Below, one piece after another: positions 7,449 to 15,322 of a stretch of 64,000 bases of DNA. A program made the position numbers and the translations under genes. The notes below the pieces were generated by a model that was not told where the DNA came from, ran no database searches, and worked only from the letters and a program-made list of their open reading frames with translations. The DNA comes from Rhodococcus triatomae. Its GTDB lineage: Bacteria; Actinomycetota; Actinomycetes; Mycobacteriales; Mycobacteriaceae. The DNA is taken from positions 1,860,001 through 1,924,000 of the forward strand of contig NZ_CP048814.1 in the NCBI RefSeq assembly GCF_014217785.1, read 5' to 3'. Position 1 is the stretch's first letter; each line of letters begins with the position of its first letter.

Positions 7449-7481
7449 AAAAACCCCTCACCTGCCGAAACAGGTGAGGGG
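7449..7481 (-). terminator. Rho-independent terminator of tRNA-Ser(CGA)
   Basis: Read on the minus strand, CCCCTCACCTG pairs perfectly with CAGGTGAGGGG around a 6-nt loop and is followed by TTTTT. It starts 5 bp after the encoded CCA of the tRNA. Confidence 0.9.
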
Positions 7482-7485
7482 CTCA

Positions 7486-7576
7486 TGGCGGTGGCGGAGG
7501 GATTTGAACCCTCGGACGGGGGTTACCCGTCACACGCTTTCGAGGCGTGCTCCTTAGGCCGCTCGGACACGCCACC
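7486..7576 (-). tRNA. tRNA-Ser(CGA)
   Basis: The acceptor arm GGTGGCG pairs with CGCCACC. It has a long variable arm and the T-arm GGTTCAAATCC. The anticodon loop in CTCGAAA gives CGA, reading TCG. The 3' CCA is encoded (7486-7488). It marks the right end of the possible ImmA cassette island. Confidence 0.95.
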
Positions 7577-7670
7577 GCCCGCGACTTTACCGGAAACGGG
7601 GCCGAGGTCGAAATCCGCAGGTAGGCGTCATATCGAGGGGAAACAGCGGGGCCTGTGTGGACGGATACGA

Positions 7671-7707
7671 CGAGGCCGCACCCGCGTCGTACGCGGGTGC
7701 GGCCTCG
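7671..7707 (-). terminator. strong hairpin after csbD
   Basis: 16-bp perfect stem (7671-7686 with 7692-7707) and a 5-nt loop, located 18 bp past the csbD-like stop. There is no T-run, so it is an intrinsic terminator of the T-poor kind seen in Actinobacteria, or an mRNA-stabilising hairpin. Confidence 0.7.
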
Positions 7708-7725
7708 AGAGGTAACGGGACGGCG

Positions 7726-7917
7726 CTACTTGAACTTGTCCTTCACATCGTCCACGGCGTCCTTGAGCTTCTCGCCCGCTTCCTTGAAGCCGGACTTGAC
7801 CTGGTCGCCCTTGCCTTCGTTCTTCAGGTCCTCGTCGCCGGTCGCGCTGCCGGCAGCCTCTTTGATCTTGCCGCCGACGTCCTCGGCTTTGTTCTGCGCC
7901 TTGTCTTCGATTCCCAT
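7726..7917 (-). CDS. CsbD-family stress protein
   Basis: 63 aa, highly charged and helical, with the family pattern GIEDKAQNKAEDVGGKIKEAAG and repeated Lys/Asp/Gly blocks to the end. CsbD-like proteins are small and soluble and are induced by general stress or sigma-B-type factors; the molecular role is unclear. ATG has a strong GGAGG site 7 nt upstream. Monocistronic, with its own hairpin terminator. Confidence 0.92.
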   Translation of the reverse strand: MGIEDKAQNKAEDVGGKIKEAAGSATGDEDLKNEGKGDQVKSGFKEAGEKLKDAVDDVKDKFK

Positions 7918-8037
7918 GAGATACCTCCGTGAATCTCGATGCGGTGCCCGAAGCGGGCACCTGCAACCACCGAAACACGGATCGACGCGCCCTCGCCACC
8001 CCTTCGGGAAGAATCGCAGGGTTCTCTCAGGCCGCTC

Positions 8038-8496
8038 TCAGCGACGCTCGCGGAAGAAGTCCTCGAGCAGGGCCGCACACTGGTCTTCGAGGACGCCGCC
8101 GCGCACCTGCGGGCGGTGGGTGAGCCGCTGGTCACGCACCACATCCCACAGCGAACCGACGGCGCCGGTCTTGGGCTCCCACGCACCGAAGATGACCCGC
8201 GACACCCTCGCCAGGACGAGTGCTCCGGCACACATCGTGCACGGTTCCAGGGTGACGGCGAGGGTCGTGCCCTCGAGCCGCCAGCCGTCCCCGTGGGAAC
8301 GCGCCGCCGACCGCAGGGCGAGGATCTCCGCGTGCGCGGTCGGATCGGAATCCGCCTCCCGCGAGTTCACCGCACGGGCGATCTCGTATCCGTCCGGATC
8401 GAAGATGGCCGCACCGACCGGGACGTCGGCGTCGGTGGCGGAACGGGCCGCCTCGATGGCCACCCGGATCATCCGCTCGTCGTCCTCGAGCGCCAT
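8038..8496 (-). CDS. tadA: tRNA adenosine(34) deaminase
   Basis: 152 aa. Zinc-dependent deaminase converting A34 to inosine in tRNA-Arg(ACG). It has HAE at residues 55-57 (zinc ligand and catalytic Glu) and PCTMC at 85-89 (two zinc cysteines), plus PVGA at 26-29. Length is normal. It starts 8 bp after the stop of the associated-protein gene, with GGAG at the ATG, so the two form an operon. A matching tRNA-Arg(ACG) substrate is encoded at 18535-18607 in this window. Confidence 0.95.
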   Translation of the reverse strand: MALEDDERMIRVAIEAARSATDADVPVGAAIFDPDGYEIARAVNSREADSDPTAHAEILALRSAARSHGDGWRLEGTTLAVTLEPCTMCAGALVLARVSRVIFGAWEPKTGAVGSLWDVVRDQRLTHRPQVRGGVLEDQCAALLEDFFRERR

Positions 8497-8504
8497 CTCC
8501 GCGC

Positions 8505-9047
8505 CTAACGCTGCTGCAACGTGTCGACTGCCGCCGCGAGCTCGGACTCGAATCCCAGCCGCTGCGCGATCATCGTCAGCTGCTCGTCCGGGTACAGATC
8601 GGTCTCGGACAGGATCACCGCGAGCACCGGCTCCGGCAGACCCAGGTCCGCGAGGAGCGTCAGATCGCCCTCCTCCCAGGGCTCGACGTCGTCCAGCTCG
8701 TCCGGGTCGATGTCGGGCACCTCGACGCCGAGCGCGTCGAGCACGTCCGCCGCGAGGTCGTAGTCGATGGCCGCAGTGGCGTCGGAGAGCACCATCCGCG
8801 TGCCCGACGGCGCCGGCCGCAGAATGACGAAGAACTCGTCGTCGACATCCAGCAGCCCGAAGAACGCGCCCGCGCTACGCAACCCGCGGAGCTCCTGCTC
8901 GGCGGTGCGCAGGCTCCCCAGGACCGAGACATCGAGGGCCTTCACCCTCCACTTGTTGTCCTCGTGGACGACCGCGACGCCGAACCCTGCCAGATCCTCG
9001 TCCCGGTCGGAGGAGACGTTCCCTGTCCCTGCGCGCTGTGCAGCCAT
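8505..9047 (-). CDS. tRNA adenosine deaminase-associated protein
   Basis: 180 aa from ATG 9047. It is an acidic soluble protein with AGFGVAVVHEDNKWRVKALD near the start, VDDEFFVILRPAPSGTRMVLSDATAA in the middle and an Asp/Glu-rich stretch (PDIDPDELDDVEPWEEGD) near residue 120. This is the conserved actinobacterial partner of tadA (Rv3753c-like), always beside it but without a proven role. A longer frame to 9167 would overlap the divergent tyrA; the 9047 start leaves a 49-bp shared promoter region. Confidence 0.85.
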   Translation of the reverse strand: MAAQRAGTGNVSSDRDEDLAGFGVAVVHEDNKWRVKALDVSVLGSLRTAEQELRGLRSAGAFFGLLDVDDEFFVILRPAPSGTRMVLSDATAAIDYDLAADVLDALGVEVPDIDPDELDDVEPWEEGDLTLLADLGLPEPVLAVILSETDLYPDEQLTMIAQRLGFESELAAAVDTLQQR

Positions 9048-9096
9048 GTGCGCTACGGTAGCTGGCTCGGCGCCGCTAAATGAAGTCGACAGACGA

Positions 9097-10065
9097 ATGT
9101 GCCAACCTGATGGGGTGCCAGCATCTGCCTCCACACCTGACGTGTGCGTTCTCGGCCTCGGTCTCATCGGCGGTTCCCTGTTGCGGGCAGCTGTCCGAGC
9201 CGGGCGAACCGCCTGGGGCTACAACCGTTCCGAGGCATCGGTACGGGCCGCGCGAGACGACGGATTCGACGCCGGGTCCGATCTGGTCGCGGTACTGCGC
9301 CGCGCGTCGGAGAGCTCAGCACTGATCGTGATCTCGGTGCCGATGCCCGCGGTCGACGCCACCCTCGCCGCGATCGCCGAGCACGCCCCGAACTGCCCGG
9401 TCACCGACGTCGTGAGCGTCAAGGGCAAGGTGGCGGAGGCGGTGGCCCGAGCGGGGCTCGCCGACCGCTACGTGGGCGGGCACCCGATGGCGGGGACGTC
9501 CGCGTCGGGATGGAGTGTCGGCACGGTCGACCTGTTCCGCGAGGCCGTCTGGGTGGTCGGCACCGACGACGGGACGGACCCCGCGATCTGGACACAGGTC
9601 GCCCGACTGGCGCTCGACTGCGGCGCCGTCGTCGTTCCGGCGGAATCCACCGAGCACGACAGCGCGGTCGCCCGCATCTCCCACCTCCCCCACCTCCTGG
9701 CGGAGACGCTCGCGATCACCGGCGACGCCGGCGGCCCCCTCGCCCTGGGATTGGCCGCCGGATCATTCCGCGACGGCACCCGGGTCGCGGGCAGCGCGCC
9801 GGCGCTGGTGCGCGCGATGTGCGAGGGCAACCGGGACGCCCTGCTGGTGGCGCTGGACGAGGCCCTGGTGCTGCTCGGCGACGCCCGGCTCGCGCTCGGC
9901 GAGACCGGCAGCACCGCAGCCCTCGTCGAAGCCGGGCACGCGGCACGCCTGCGCTACGACGAACAGGACGTCTGGGAGATCACCGGAATCGTTCCCGGCG
10001 AGGACGGCTGGCTCGACCGGATGCGCGACGCCGGACGGCGGGGCGGGCGGCTGCGTCGACTGTGA
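9097..10065 (+). CDS. tyrA: prephenate dehydrogenase
   Basis: 322 aa. It oxidises prephenate in tyrosine synthesis using NAD(P). A Rossmann motif GLGLIGGS sits near the start, followed by SVPMPAVDATL, then DVVSVKG and GGHPMAGTSASG, typical of the substrate-binding His region. The C-terminal dimerisation helices carry ARISHLPHLLAETLA. ATG 9097 or GTG 9115 are both possible. It is divergent from the tadA-partner gene as in M. tuberculosis Rv3753c/Rv3754. The stop lies inside the first unit of a 23-bp tandem repeat. Confidence 0.93.
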   Translation: MCQPDGVPASASTPDVCVLGLGLIGGSLLRAAVRAGRTAWGYNRSEASVRAARDDGFDAGSDLVAVLRRASESSALIVISVPMPAVDATLAAIAEHAPNCPVTDVVSVKGKVAEAVARAGLADRYVGGHPMAGTSASGWSVGTVDLFREAVWVVGTDDGTDPAIWTQVARLALDCGAVVVPAESTEHDSAVARISHLPHLLAETLAITGDAGGPLALGLAAGSFRDGTRVAGSAPALVRAMCEGNRDALLVALDEALVLLGDARLALGETGSTAALVEAGHAARLRYDEQDVWEITGIVPGEDGWLDRMRDAGRRGGRLRRL

Positions 10066-10149
10066 GCGGAGCTCGGCGCCAACTGTGAGCGGAGCTCAGC
10101 GCCAACTGTGAGCGGAGCTCAGCGCCAACTGTGAGCGGAGCTCAGCGCC
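10059..10149. repeat. four tandem 23-bp units spanning two convergent gene ends
   Basis: Units start at 10059, 10082, 10105 and 10128. Units 2-4 are identical over the overlap, and unit 1 differs at one base. Each contains TGTGAGCGGAGCTCAGCGCC. The tyrA stop is in unit 1 and the ppk2 stop in unit 4, so each unit contains both a plus-strand TGA and a minus-strand TGA in matching context. Confidence 0.95.
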
Positions 10150-11143
10150 GGGAGCGGGCCTGTCCGTTGCCCGACGGCCAGTCCCCCAGATGCGGGAAGT
10201 GGTCCGACGGATTCTCGCCCTCGTCGTACACCGTGGCGGGCGAGCCGATGAGCAGTGGGTCCGGCTTGCCGACGACCCGCTTGTCCTTGTTCGTGTACTC
10301 GAACCGGGACAGCACCCAGCGCATCGCCTCGAGCCGGGCCCGCTTCTTGTCGTTGGACTTGACGATGGTCCACGGCGCATGCGGGGTGTCCGTGTAGAAG
10401 AGCATGTCCTCCTTGGCCTCGGTGTAGGCGTCCCACTTGTCGAGGCTCGCGAGGTCCGTCGGAGACAGCTTCCACTGTTTGACCGGGTCGGTGCTGCGCG
10501 CGACGAATCGGGCGTGCTGTTCCTCCCGCCCCACCGAGAACCAGAACTTCACGACGTGGATCCCGGACTGCACCAGCATGCGCTCGAATTCCGGTGCGGA
10601 CCGGGTGAATTCGAGGTATTCCGTGGGAGTGCAATAGCCCATCACCCGCTCGACACCTGCCCGGTTGTACCAGGAGCGGTCCATGAGGACGATCTCGCCG
10701 CCGGCCGGCAGATGCTGGACGTACCGCTGGAAGTACCACTGGGTGCGCTCACGTTCGGTGGGCTTCTCCAGCGCCACCACGCGCGCGCCACGGGGATTGA
10801 GGTGCTCGGTGAACCGCTTGATCGCCCCACCCTTGCCTGCGGCGTCACGGCCCTCGAAGACGATGACGATCTTCTCGCCGCGCTCCTTGACCCACGCCTG
10901 GAGCTTGAGCAGTTCGATCTGCAGGGCCCGCTTGCGGTGCTCGTACTGCCTGCGGCTCATCTTCTTGTCGTAGGGATAGCCCTGGCGCCACGGCGCATCC
11001 GGGCCCTCCACGACGTGCTTGCGGCCGGTCTTGCGGAGCAACTCGCCGATTTCGTCGATCTCCGGGGTGACGTCGATCTGTTCGGGCGGCGCCAGCTCGA
11101 AAGGGGCGTCGTCGGTGCGTCCGTTGTCCCGGAGTTCGTCCAC
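10142..11143 (-). CDS. ppk2: PPK2-family polyphosphate kinase
   Basis: 333 aa. It transfers phosphate between polyphosphate and nucleotides. The core has Walker A GRDAAGKGG (about residue 98), the lid Arg region KPTERERTQWYFQRY, and Walker B-like LMDRSWYNRAGVE. Further family blocks are FWFSVGREEQHARF, KLSPTDLASLDKWDAY and SNDKKRARL. The N-terminal extension contains the conserved YPYDKKMSRRQYE. Length fits class I PPK2, which mostly uses polyP to make GTP/ATP from NDPs. The final codons fall in the tandem repeat. Confidence 0.93.
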   Translation of the reverse strand: MDELRDNGRTDDAPFELAPPEQIDVTPEIDEIGELLRKTGRKHVVEGPDAPWRQGYPYDKKMSRRQYEHRKRALQIELLKLQAWVKERGEKIVIVFEGRDAAGKGGAIKRFTEHLNPRGARVVALEKPTERERTQWYFQRYVQHLPAGGEIVLMDRSWYNRAGVERVMGYCTPTEYLEFTRSAPEFERMLVQSGIHVVKFWFSVGREEQHARFVARSTDPVKQWKLSPTDLASLDKWDAYTEAKEDMLFYTDTPHAPWTIVKSNDKKRARLEAMRWVLSRFEYTNKDKRVVGKPDPLLIGSPATVYDEGENPSDHFPHLGDWPSGNGQARSRR

Positions 11144-11205
11144 CCTTCGAGCCTACCGCTCGACGACCACCGTCGTCAGTGCGGAAATATCCCGGAAACC
11201 GGTCA

Positions 11206-11793
11206 TCAGATGCGCTGGGCGAGGGACGGATAGTCGACGACGAATCCGTCCGCGTCGACCTTGAGGGTCGAACTCGACAGCGGCGAGAGCACGTGGATGC
11301 CGTCCGGACCGCTGCTGTAGGTGATGGAGGCACCCTCCACGCTCAGCTCCAGCAGGTTGACGTAGACGACGGGAACCTCGACGTCCTCGGAGCGTTCCTG
11401 CAGCTCGAAGCGGCGGATGGGCAGCGAGTTGAAGAACGGGCTGAGCACGACGTCGACGTCCAGGGCGCCGTCGAACGTGGACCGCTGGTGCAGCGATCCG
11501 CTCTCGATCATCCAGGTGCCCTCTTCGTCACGGCTGATCGACATCTGACGCTCACCCGAGGCGACGGCCAGGCGCAGCGACAGCCGGCGAGTGACTCCGT
11601 TCTCGTCGGTCACCATGTCGTACGACGCGCTGAACGCCGGGTGCTCGGGAGCGCTGGCGCCGATGATCCGCCCGGCAGCCTTGACGCGCTTACCCGAGAC
11701 CTGCACACGAACCGACTCCATGCGCGGTCCACTGTGTGCTTGCCAGGTCAGGATCGCCGGCCACGATCGGGCACCGGGGGCTGGGATGCTCAC
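11206..11793 (-). CDS. putative glycolipid-binding protein (PF06475-like)
   Basis: 195 aa with no signal peptide or membrane helix. The C-terminal half carries the family signature LDVDVVLSPFFNSLPIRRFEL, and the middle SASYDMVTDENGVTRRLSL resembles the conserved strand set. Beta-rich throughout. GTG 11793 gives the expected N-terminus (SIPAPGARSWPAILTWQ); the ribosome site is weak. Members of this family are annotated from structure as glycolipid-binding; ligand unknown. It is 89 bp downstream of the antiporter on the same strand. Confidence 0.72.
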   Translation of the reverse strand: MSIPAPGARSWPAILTWQAHSGPRMESVRVQVSGKRVKAAGRIIGASAPEHPAFSASYDMVTDENGVTRRLSLRLAVASGERQMSISRDEEGTWMIESGSLHQRSTFDGALDVDVVLSPFFNSLPIRRFELQERSEDVEVPVVYVNLLELSVEGASITYSSGPDGIHVLSPLSSSTLKVDADGFVVDYPSLAQRI

Positions 11794-11881
11794 GGCTCTA
11801 ACGTTATGCGACGACGGGCTCTGACGTGCCGCGGGGCCGGGATTTGCCGCGAAAACCGGCAAATCGTGCGGCGTCCGCGGG

Positions 11882-13456
11882 TCAGTGATGCCGGAAGGTC
11901 TGCGTGTGGCTCGCCGTGGACAACCGATCCAGCCGCTCGAGCACCCGATCCACCACGTGGGGGTCCTGCCCCTTCTCGGTCCGGGCGGCCAGTACCTCGG
12001 CCTGCGCGGCGTCCAGGGCCGTCCGCTGGAGTTCGAGTACGTGCCGTCGCCGCTCCTTGAGGCCCTCGACGTGCTCGGCGTACTGGTTCGGATCGTGGAC
12101 GGACTCCTCCTCGAGCCGGTCGTACAGTGCCCGGACCCGCGCGACCGCCTCGTCCGGCAGTTCGTCCGCACGGCCGGCGATCGCGTGCAGCGCGGCCCGC
12201 CGGGCCCGCTCGACCAGTTCGTGCTCCTCGCGCTCCTCGGCGTCGGCGGCGTCCGCGACACCGAGCTTGCGCACGATCCACGGCAGCGTCGCCCCGGGGA
12301 TGATCATGCTCATCACCAGGACCGTCGCGGCGATCACGATCGCCTCGGACCGGGCCGCGAAGTCGAGCGGCAGGCTCAACGCGAGCGCCAGCGTGACCAG
12401 GCCCCGCATGCCGCACCACGTCATCACGAAAGCCTCCGCGGCGGTCCGCGGCGCCGACGCGGCGCTGTCGGAACCGCGGCTGATCAGCTGCCACGCCCCG
12501 ACCATCCAGATGCCACGCACCAGCGCGAGCACCACGGCGATGACCACGCCGTGCGCCACCATCGTCCACAGATCCGGCCCGGCCGCATCGACGACCACCC
12601 GGAACTCGAGGCCGATGAGCCCGAAGGCGACGCCGGTGACCAACAGCTCGGCCACCTGCCAGAACGAGGTGCTGGCGAGGCGGTCCTCGGCGTCGATCTC
12701 GGCGTTCGCCGAGTTCATCTGCACCGCGGCGACGACCACGGCGATGACGCCGGAGACGTGGACCTCCTCCGCCAGCAGGTACACGACGAACGGGATCACC
12801 AGCGAGAAGCCCGCGCGGCCCGCCGGGTCGACGATCCGCACGATCAGCCAGGACCCGATCCAGCCGATCGCCAACCCGATGAGGACCGCGACCGCCGCCG
12901 AGTAGAAGAAGTGCAGCAACTCGAATTCGTAGTCGAGCGACTGGCCCGCGAGTGTGGCGGCGAGCGCCGCCTGGAACGCCACCAGCGCGGCGGCGTCGTT
13001 GAACAAGCCCTCGGTCTGCAGGACCCCGACGATCCGACGTGGAATCCCCACCGGCTCGGCGACCGCCTCGACGGCGACCGGGTCGGGTGGGGCCGTCATC
13101 GCACCGATCGCGATGGCGCCCGCCAGCGCGATACCGGGAACCAGAGCCCACGCCGTCCACGCCACGGCGGCGGTCGTGACCACCACCAGACCGATCGAGT
13201 GGACGACGATGGTCCTCCACCGGTCCCGGAACATCGCCCAGGACGCGCGCCGTGCCAGCGCCCACAGCAGTGGCGGCAGGAACAGCGGGAGGATCAGCTC
13301 CGGATCCACCTCGATCTCCGGAATGCCCGGGAGGAACGCGAAACCCGCGGCCACCAGGGTCAACAGCACCGGCCACGGCACGTGCAGTCGCCCGCCGAGA
13401 CCCACGATCAGTACGGTGACGAGCATCAGCCCGATCACGACGACGAGTTGCTCCAC
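11882..13456 (-). CDS. Na+/H+ antiporter, CPA1 family
   Basis: 524 aa. About 12 membrane helices (residues ~3-410) are followed by a ~110-residue charged cytoplasmic tail. Conserved features are PPDPVAVEAV and LQTEGLFNDAAALVAF; the ND pair is the ion-binding site of CPA1 exchangers. Further ones are HVSGVIAVVVAAVQM and WCGMRGLVTLALALSLP. GTG 13456 is preceded by GGAGG, and the longer frame upstream is not membrane-like. It likely exports Na+ or another cation in exchange for protons. It is divergent from the cytosine methylase. Confidence 0.92.
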   Translation of the reverse strand: MEQLVVVIGLMLVTVLIVGLGGRLHVPWPVLLTLVAAGFAFLPGIPEIEVDPELILPLFLPPLLWALARRASWAMFRDRWRTIVVHSIGLVVVTTAAVAWTAWALVPGIALAGAIAIGAMTAPPDPVAVEAVAEPVGIPRRIVGVLQTEGLFNDAAALVAFQAALAATLAGQSLDYEFELLHFFYSAAVAVLIGLAIGWIGSWLIVRIVDPAGRAGFSLVIPFVVYLLAEEVHVSGVIAVVVAAVQMNSANAEIDAEDRLASTSFWQVAELLVTGVAFGLIGLEFRVVVDAAGPDLWTMVAHGVVIAVVLALVRGIWMVGAWQLISRGSDSAASAPRTAAEAFVMTWCGMRGLVTLALALSLPLDFAARSEAIVIAATVLVMSMIIPGATLPWIVRKLGVADAADAEEREEHELVERARRAALHAIAGRADELPDEAVARVRALYDRLEEESVHDPNQYAEHVEGLKERRRHVLELQRTALDAAQAEVLAARTEKGQDPHVVDRVLERLDRLSTASHTQTFRHH

Positions 13457-13616
13457 GGAACCACCTCCGGGCTTCGGCGACGGTCCGGCGCAGACCTGCA
13501 CCGGAACGAGAGGGATTGTCCTCCGCACACTCGGGCCCGTCGGCGGCGGGGCAGCGCTCGGGCGGCGGCGAACTCGAGTAACGTCTCCCGGGAATCGGAG
13601 TGTGAGGAAGGGTGTC

Positions 13617-14780
13617 GTGGCGTCGACCGGGAGCATGGTGGGGCTGTTCGCCGGTATCGGCGGACTCGAGCTCGGTCTGAGCGCGCACGGCTGGCGTACC
13701 GAACTGCTGTGCGAGATCGATCCCGGCGCCCAGGCCGTGCTGGGTACCCGCTTCCCGGACGTGCCGCTGCACGGGGACGTGACGAAGCTGCGGTCGCTGC
13801 CGTCCGACATCGAACTCGTCGCCGCGGGGTTCCCTTGCCAGGATCTGTCCCAGGCCGGGCGCACCGCGGGTATCACCGGGGAGCGGTCCGGACTGGTCGA
13901 CGAGGTGTTCCGGCTGGTCCGACGCAAACGCGGCCCGCGCTGGCTGCTCATCGAGAACGTCCCGTTCATGCTCCAGCTGGGTCGTGGTGCCGCGATGCGC
14001 CACATCACCGACGCGCTCGAGGATCTCGGCTACATGTGGGCGTATCGCGTCGTCGACGCCCGGGCGTTCGGGCTGCCCCAGCGGAGACAGCGCGTGCTGA
14101 TGCTCGCCTCGCGGACCGACGATCCCCGCGAGGTCCTGTTCGGCGAGGACGCCGGCGAGCGCCCCGAGGACGACCCGCACGGGCATCCCTGCGGGTTCTA
14201 CTGGACCGAGGGGGTGCGCGGGCTCGGCTGGGCCGTCAACGCCGTCCCCACCCTCAAGGGCGGCTCCTCGGTGGGAATCGCGAGCCCTCCCGCGGTGCGG
14301 CTCCCGTCCGGGGAGATCGTCACACCGGGTCTCGTCGACGCGGAACGGTTGCAGGGCTTCGATCCCGACTGGACCGCACCGGCCACCGACGTCGGCGGCC
14401 TGCGCGCGGGTCACCGGTGGAAGCTGGTCGGCAACGCCGTCAGCGTCCGGATGGCCTCGTGGGTGGGGGCCAGGCTCGACGCACCCCGCGCCTACACCAC
14501 CGATCGACAGTCCCCGCTGAAGCCGGGCGACCCGTGGCCGTCCGCGGCGTGGGGACGCGACCGGGAGGCCTACCGGGTGCACACGTCGACCTGGCCGGTG
14601 CGGGAACCGTACGAGGACCTCAGCGGATTCCTCGAGGACAGCCGGCTGTTGTCCGCGCGGGCCACCGCCGGCTTCCTCAAGCGGGCCCGCATGGGCAACC
14701 TGCGCTTCCAGCCCGGCTTCATCGACGACGTGGAGAACCACCTCGACCGGATGGGCGGCTTCCCCGAGGCCGCCGCGTAG
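13617..14780 (+). CDS. DNA (cytosine-5-)-methyltransferase
   Basis: 387 aa. Motif I is MVGLFAGIGGLELGL near residue 7. The catalytic PCQ sits in AAGFPCQDLSQAGR (~residue 75), ENV in LLIENVPFML (~112), and QRRQR near 155. Late motifs are ERLQGF and GNAVSVRMASWV. An extra C-terminal domain of ~120 residues follows. GTG 13617 is chosen, with GAGGAAGG upstream. The vsr gene follows after 10 bp, and no restriction enzyme gene is adjacent, so this is a solitary methylase/repair pair. Recognition sequence cannot be predicted. Confidence 0.93.
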   Translation: MASTGSMVGLFAGIGGLELGLSAHGWRTELLCEIDPGAQAVLGTRFPDVPLHGDVTKLRSLPSDIELVAAGFPCQDLSQAGRTAGITGERSGLVDEVFRLVRRKRGPRWLLIENVPFMLQLGRGAAMRHITDALEDLGYMWAYRVVDARAFGLPQRRQRVLMLASRTDDPREVLFGEDAGERPEDDPHGHPCGFYWTEGVRGLGWAVNAVPTLKGGSSVGIASPPAVRLPSGEIVTPGLVDAERLQGFDPDWTAPATDVGGLRAGHRWKLVGNAVSVRMASWVGARLDAPRAYTTDRQSPLKPGDPWPSAAWGRDREAYRVHTSTWPVREPYEDLSGFLEDSRLLSARATAGFLKRARMGNLRFQPGFIDDVENHLDRMGGFPEAAA

Positions 14781-14790
14781 GACGCGTACC

Positions 14791-15213
14791 GTGCCCGCGA
14801 CCGACCCCGCCACCAGTGCCCGGATGCGGGCCCAACGTCGCCGGGACACGAAGCCGGAGATCGCGCTGCGGCGCGAACTGCATCGGCGCGGGCTGCGCTA
14901 CTTCGTGGACCGCGCGCCGGTGAAGGACATTCGCCGACGCGCCGACCTGGTGTTTCCTCGTGCCCGCCTGGCCGTCTACGTGGACGGGTGTTTCTGGCAC
15001 AGCTGCCCCCAGCACGCCACTTCCCCGAAGAACAACGCACGGTGGTGGGCGGAGAAGCTGGCGGGAAACGTACTCCGTGACCGGGACACCGACCGTCGCC
15101 TGGTCGAGGCCGGGTGGACGGTGGTGCGGGTGTGGGAGCACGAGGAGCCGATCGCCGCCGCGGACCGGGTCGAGGCCGCCCGGAACCGCGCCACCGGCGG
15201 GCACACCCCGTAG
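14791..15213 (+). CDS. vsr: very short patch repair endonuclease
   Basis: 140 aa. It nicks DNA at T:G mismatches produced by deamination of 5-methylcytosine. The Vsr signature is clear: RMRAQRRRDTKPEIALRREL, then RRADLVFPRARLAVYVDGCFWHSCPQHA with the metal-binding Asp and the CFWH zinc/active region, then ARWWAEKLAGNVLRDRDTDRRL and GWTVVRVWEHE. It starts with GTG 10 bp after the methylase stop, so they are co-expressed; Vsr should repair the mutagenic hot spots the methylase creates. Confidence 0.94.
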   Translation: MPATDPATSARMRAQRRRDTKPEIALRRELHRRGLRYFVDRAPVKDIRRRADLVFPRARLAVYVDGCFWHSCPQHATSPKNNARWWAEKLAGNVLRDRDTDRRLVEAGWTVVRVWEHEEPIAAADRVEAARNRATGGHTP

Positions 15214-15322
15214 CGGACGTCCGGACGCGGCGGTGCCTGCGCACTCACATCGCGCATCACGCATGAGATCCCCCGTCCCGGGTACTCCGTGGGCGACCAG
15301 TCACCCGACGAGGGAGCGCGGC

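Noticed and set aside
7150-7461. A 103-codon gene starting at 7461
   Set aside because: The first half is read through the tRNA terminator and is Pro/Ser/Arg-rich. Only the 53-codon part from 7311 is worth listing, and only tentatively.
7486-7576. tRNA-Ser as a proven attachment site for the ImmA cassette
   Set aside because: No duplicated 3' tRNA fragment was found near 5.1-5.3 kb, no integrase is present, and a normal terminator lies directly after the tRNA.
10059-10149. CRISPR array
   Set aside because: Units are directly adjacent with no spacers and there are no cas genes; it is a simple tandem repeat of gene ends.
11885-14923. Very long open frame on the plus strand opposite the antiporter and running across the methylase
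   Set aside because: Low-complexity Arg/Gly/Asp/His-rich translation typical of antisense frames in high-GC DNA. The opposite strand and other frame encode clear antiporter and methylase motifs.
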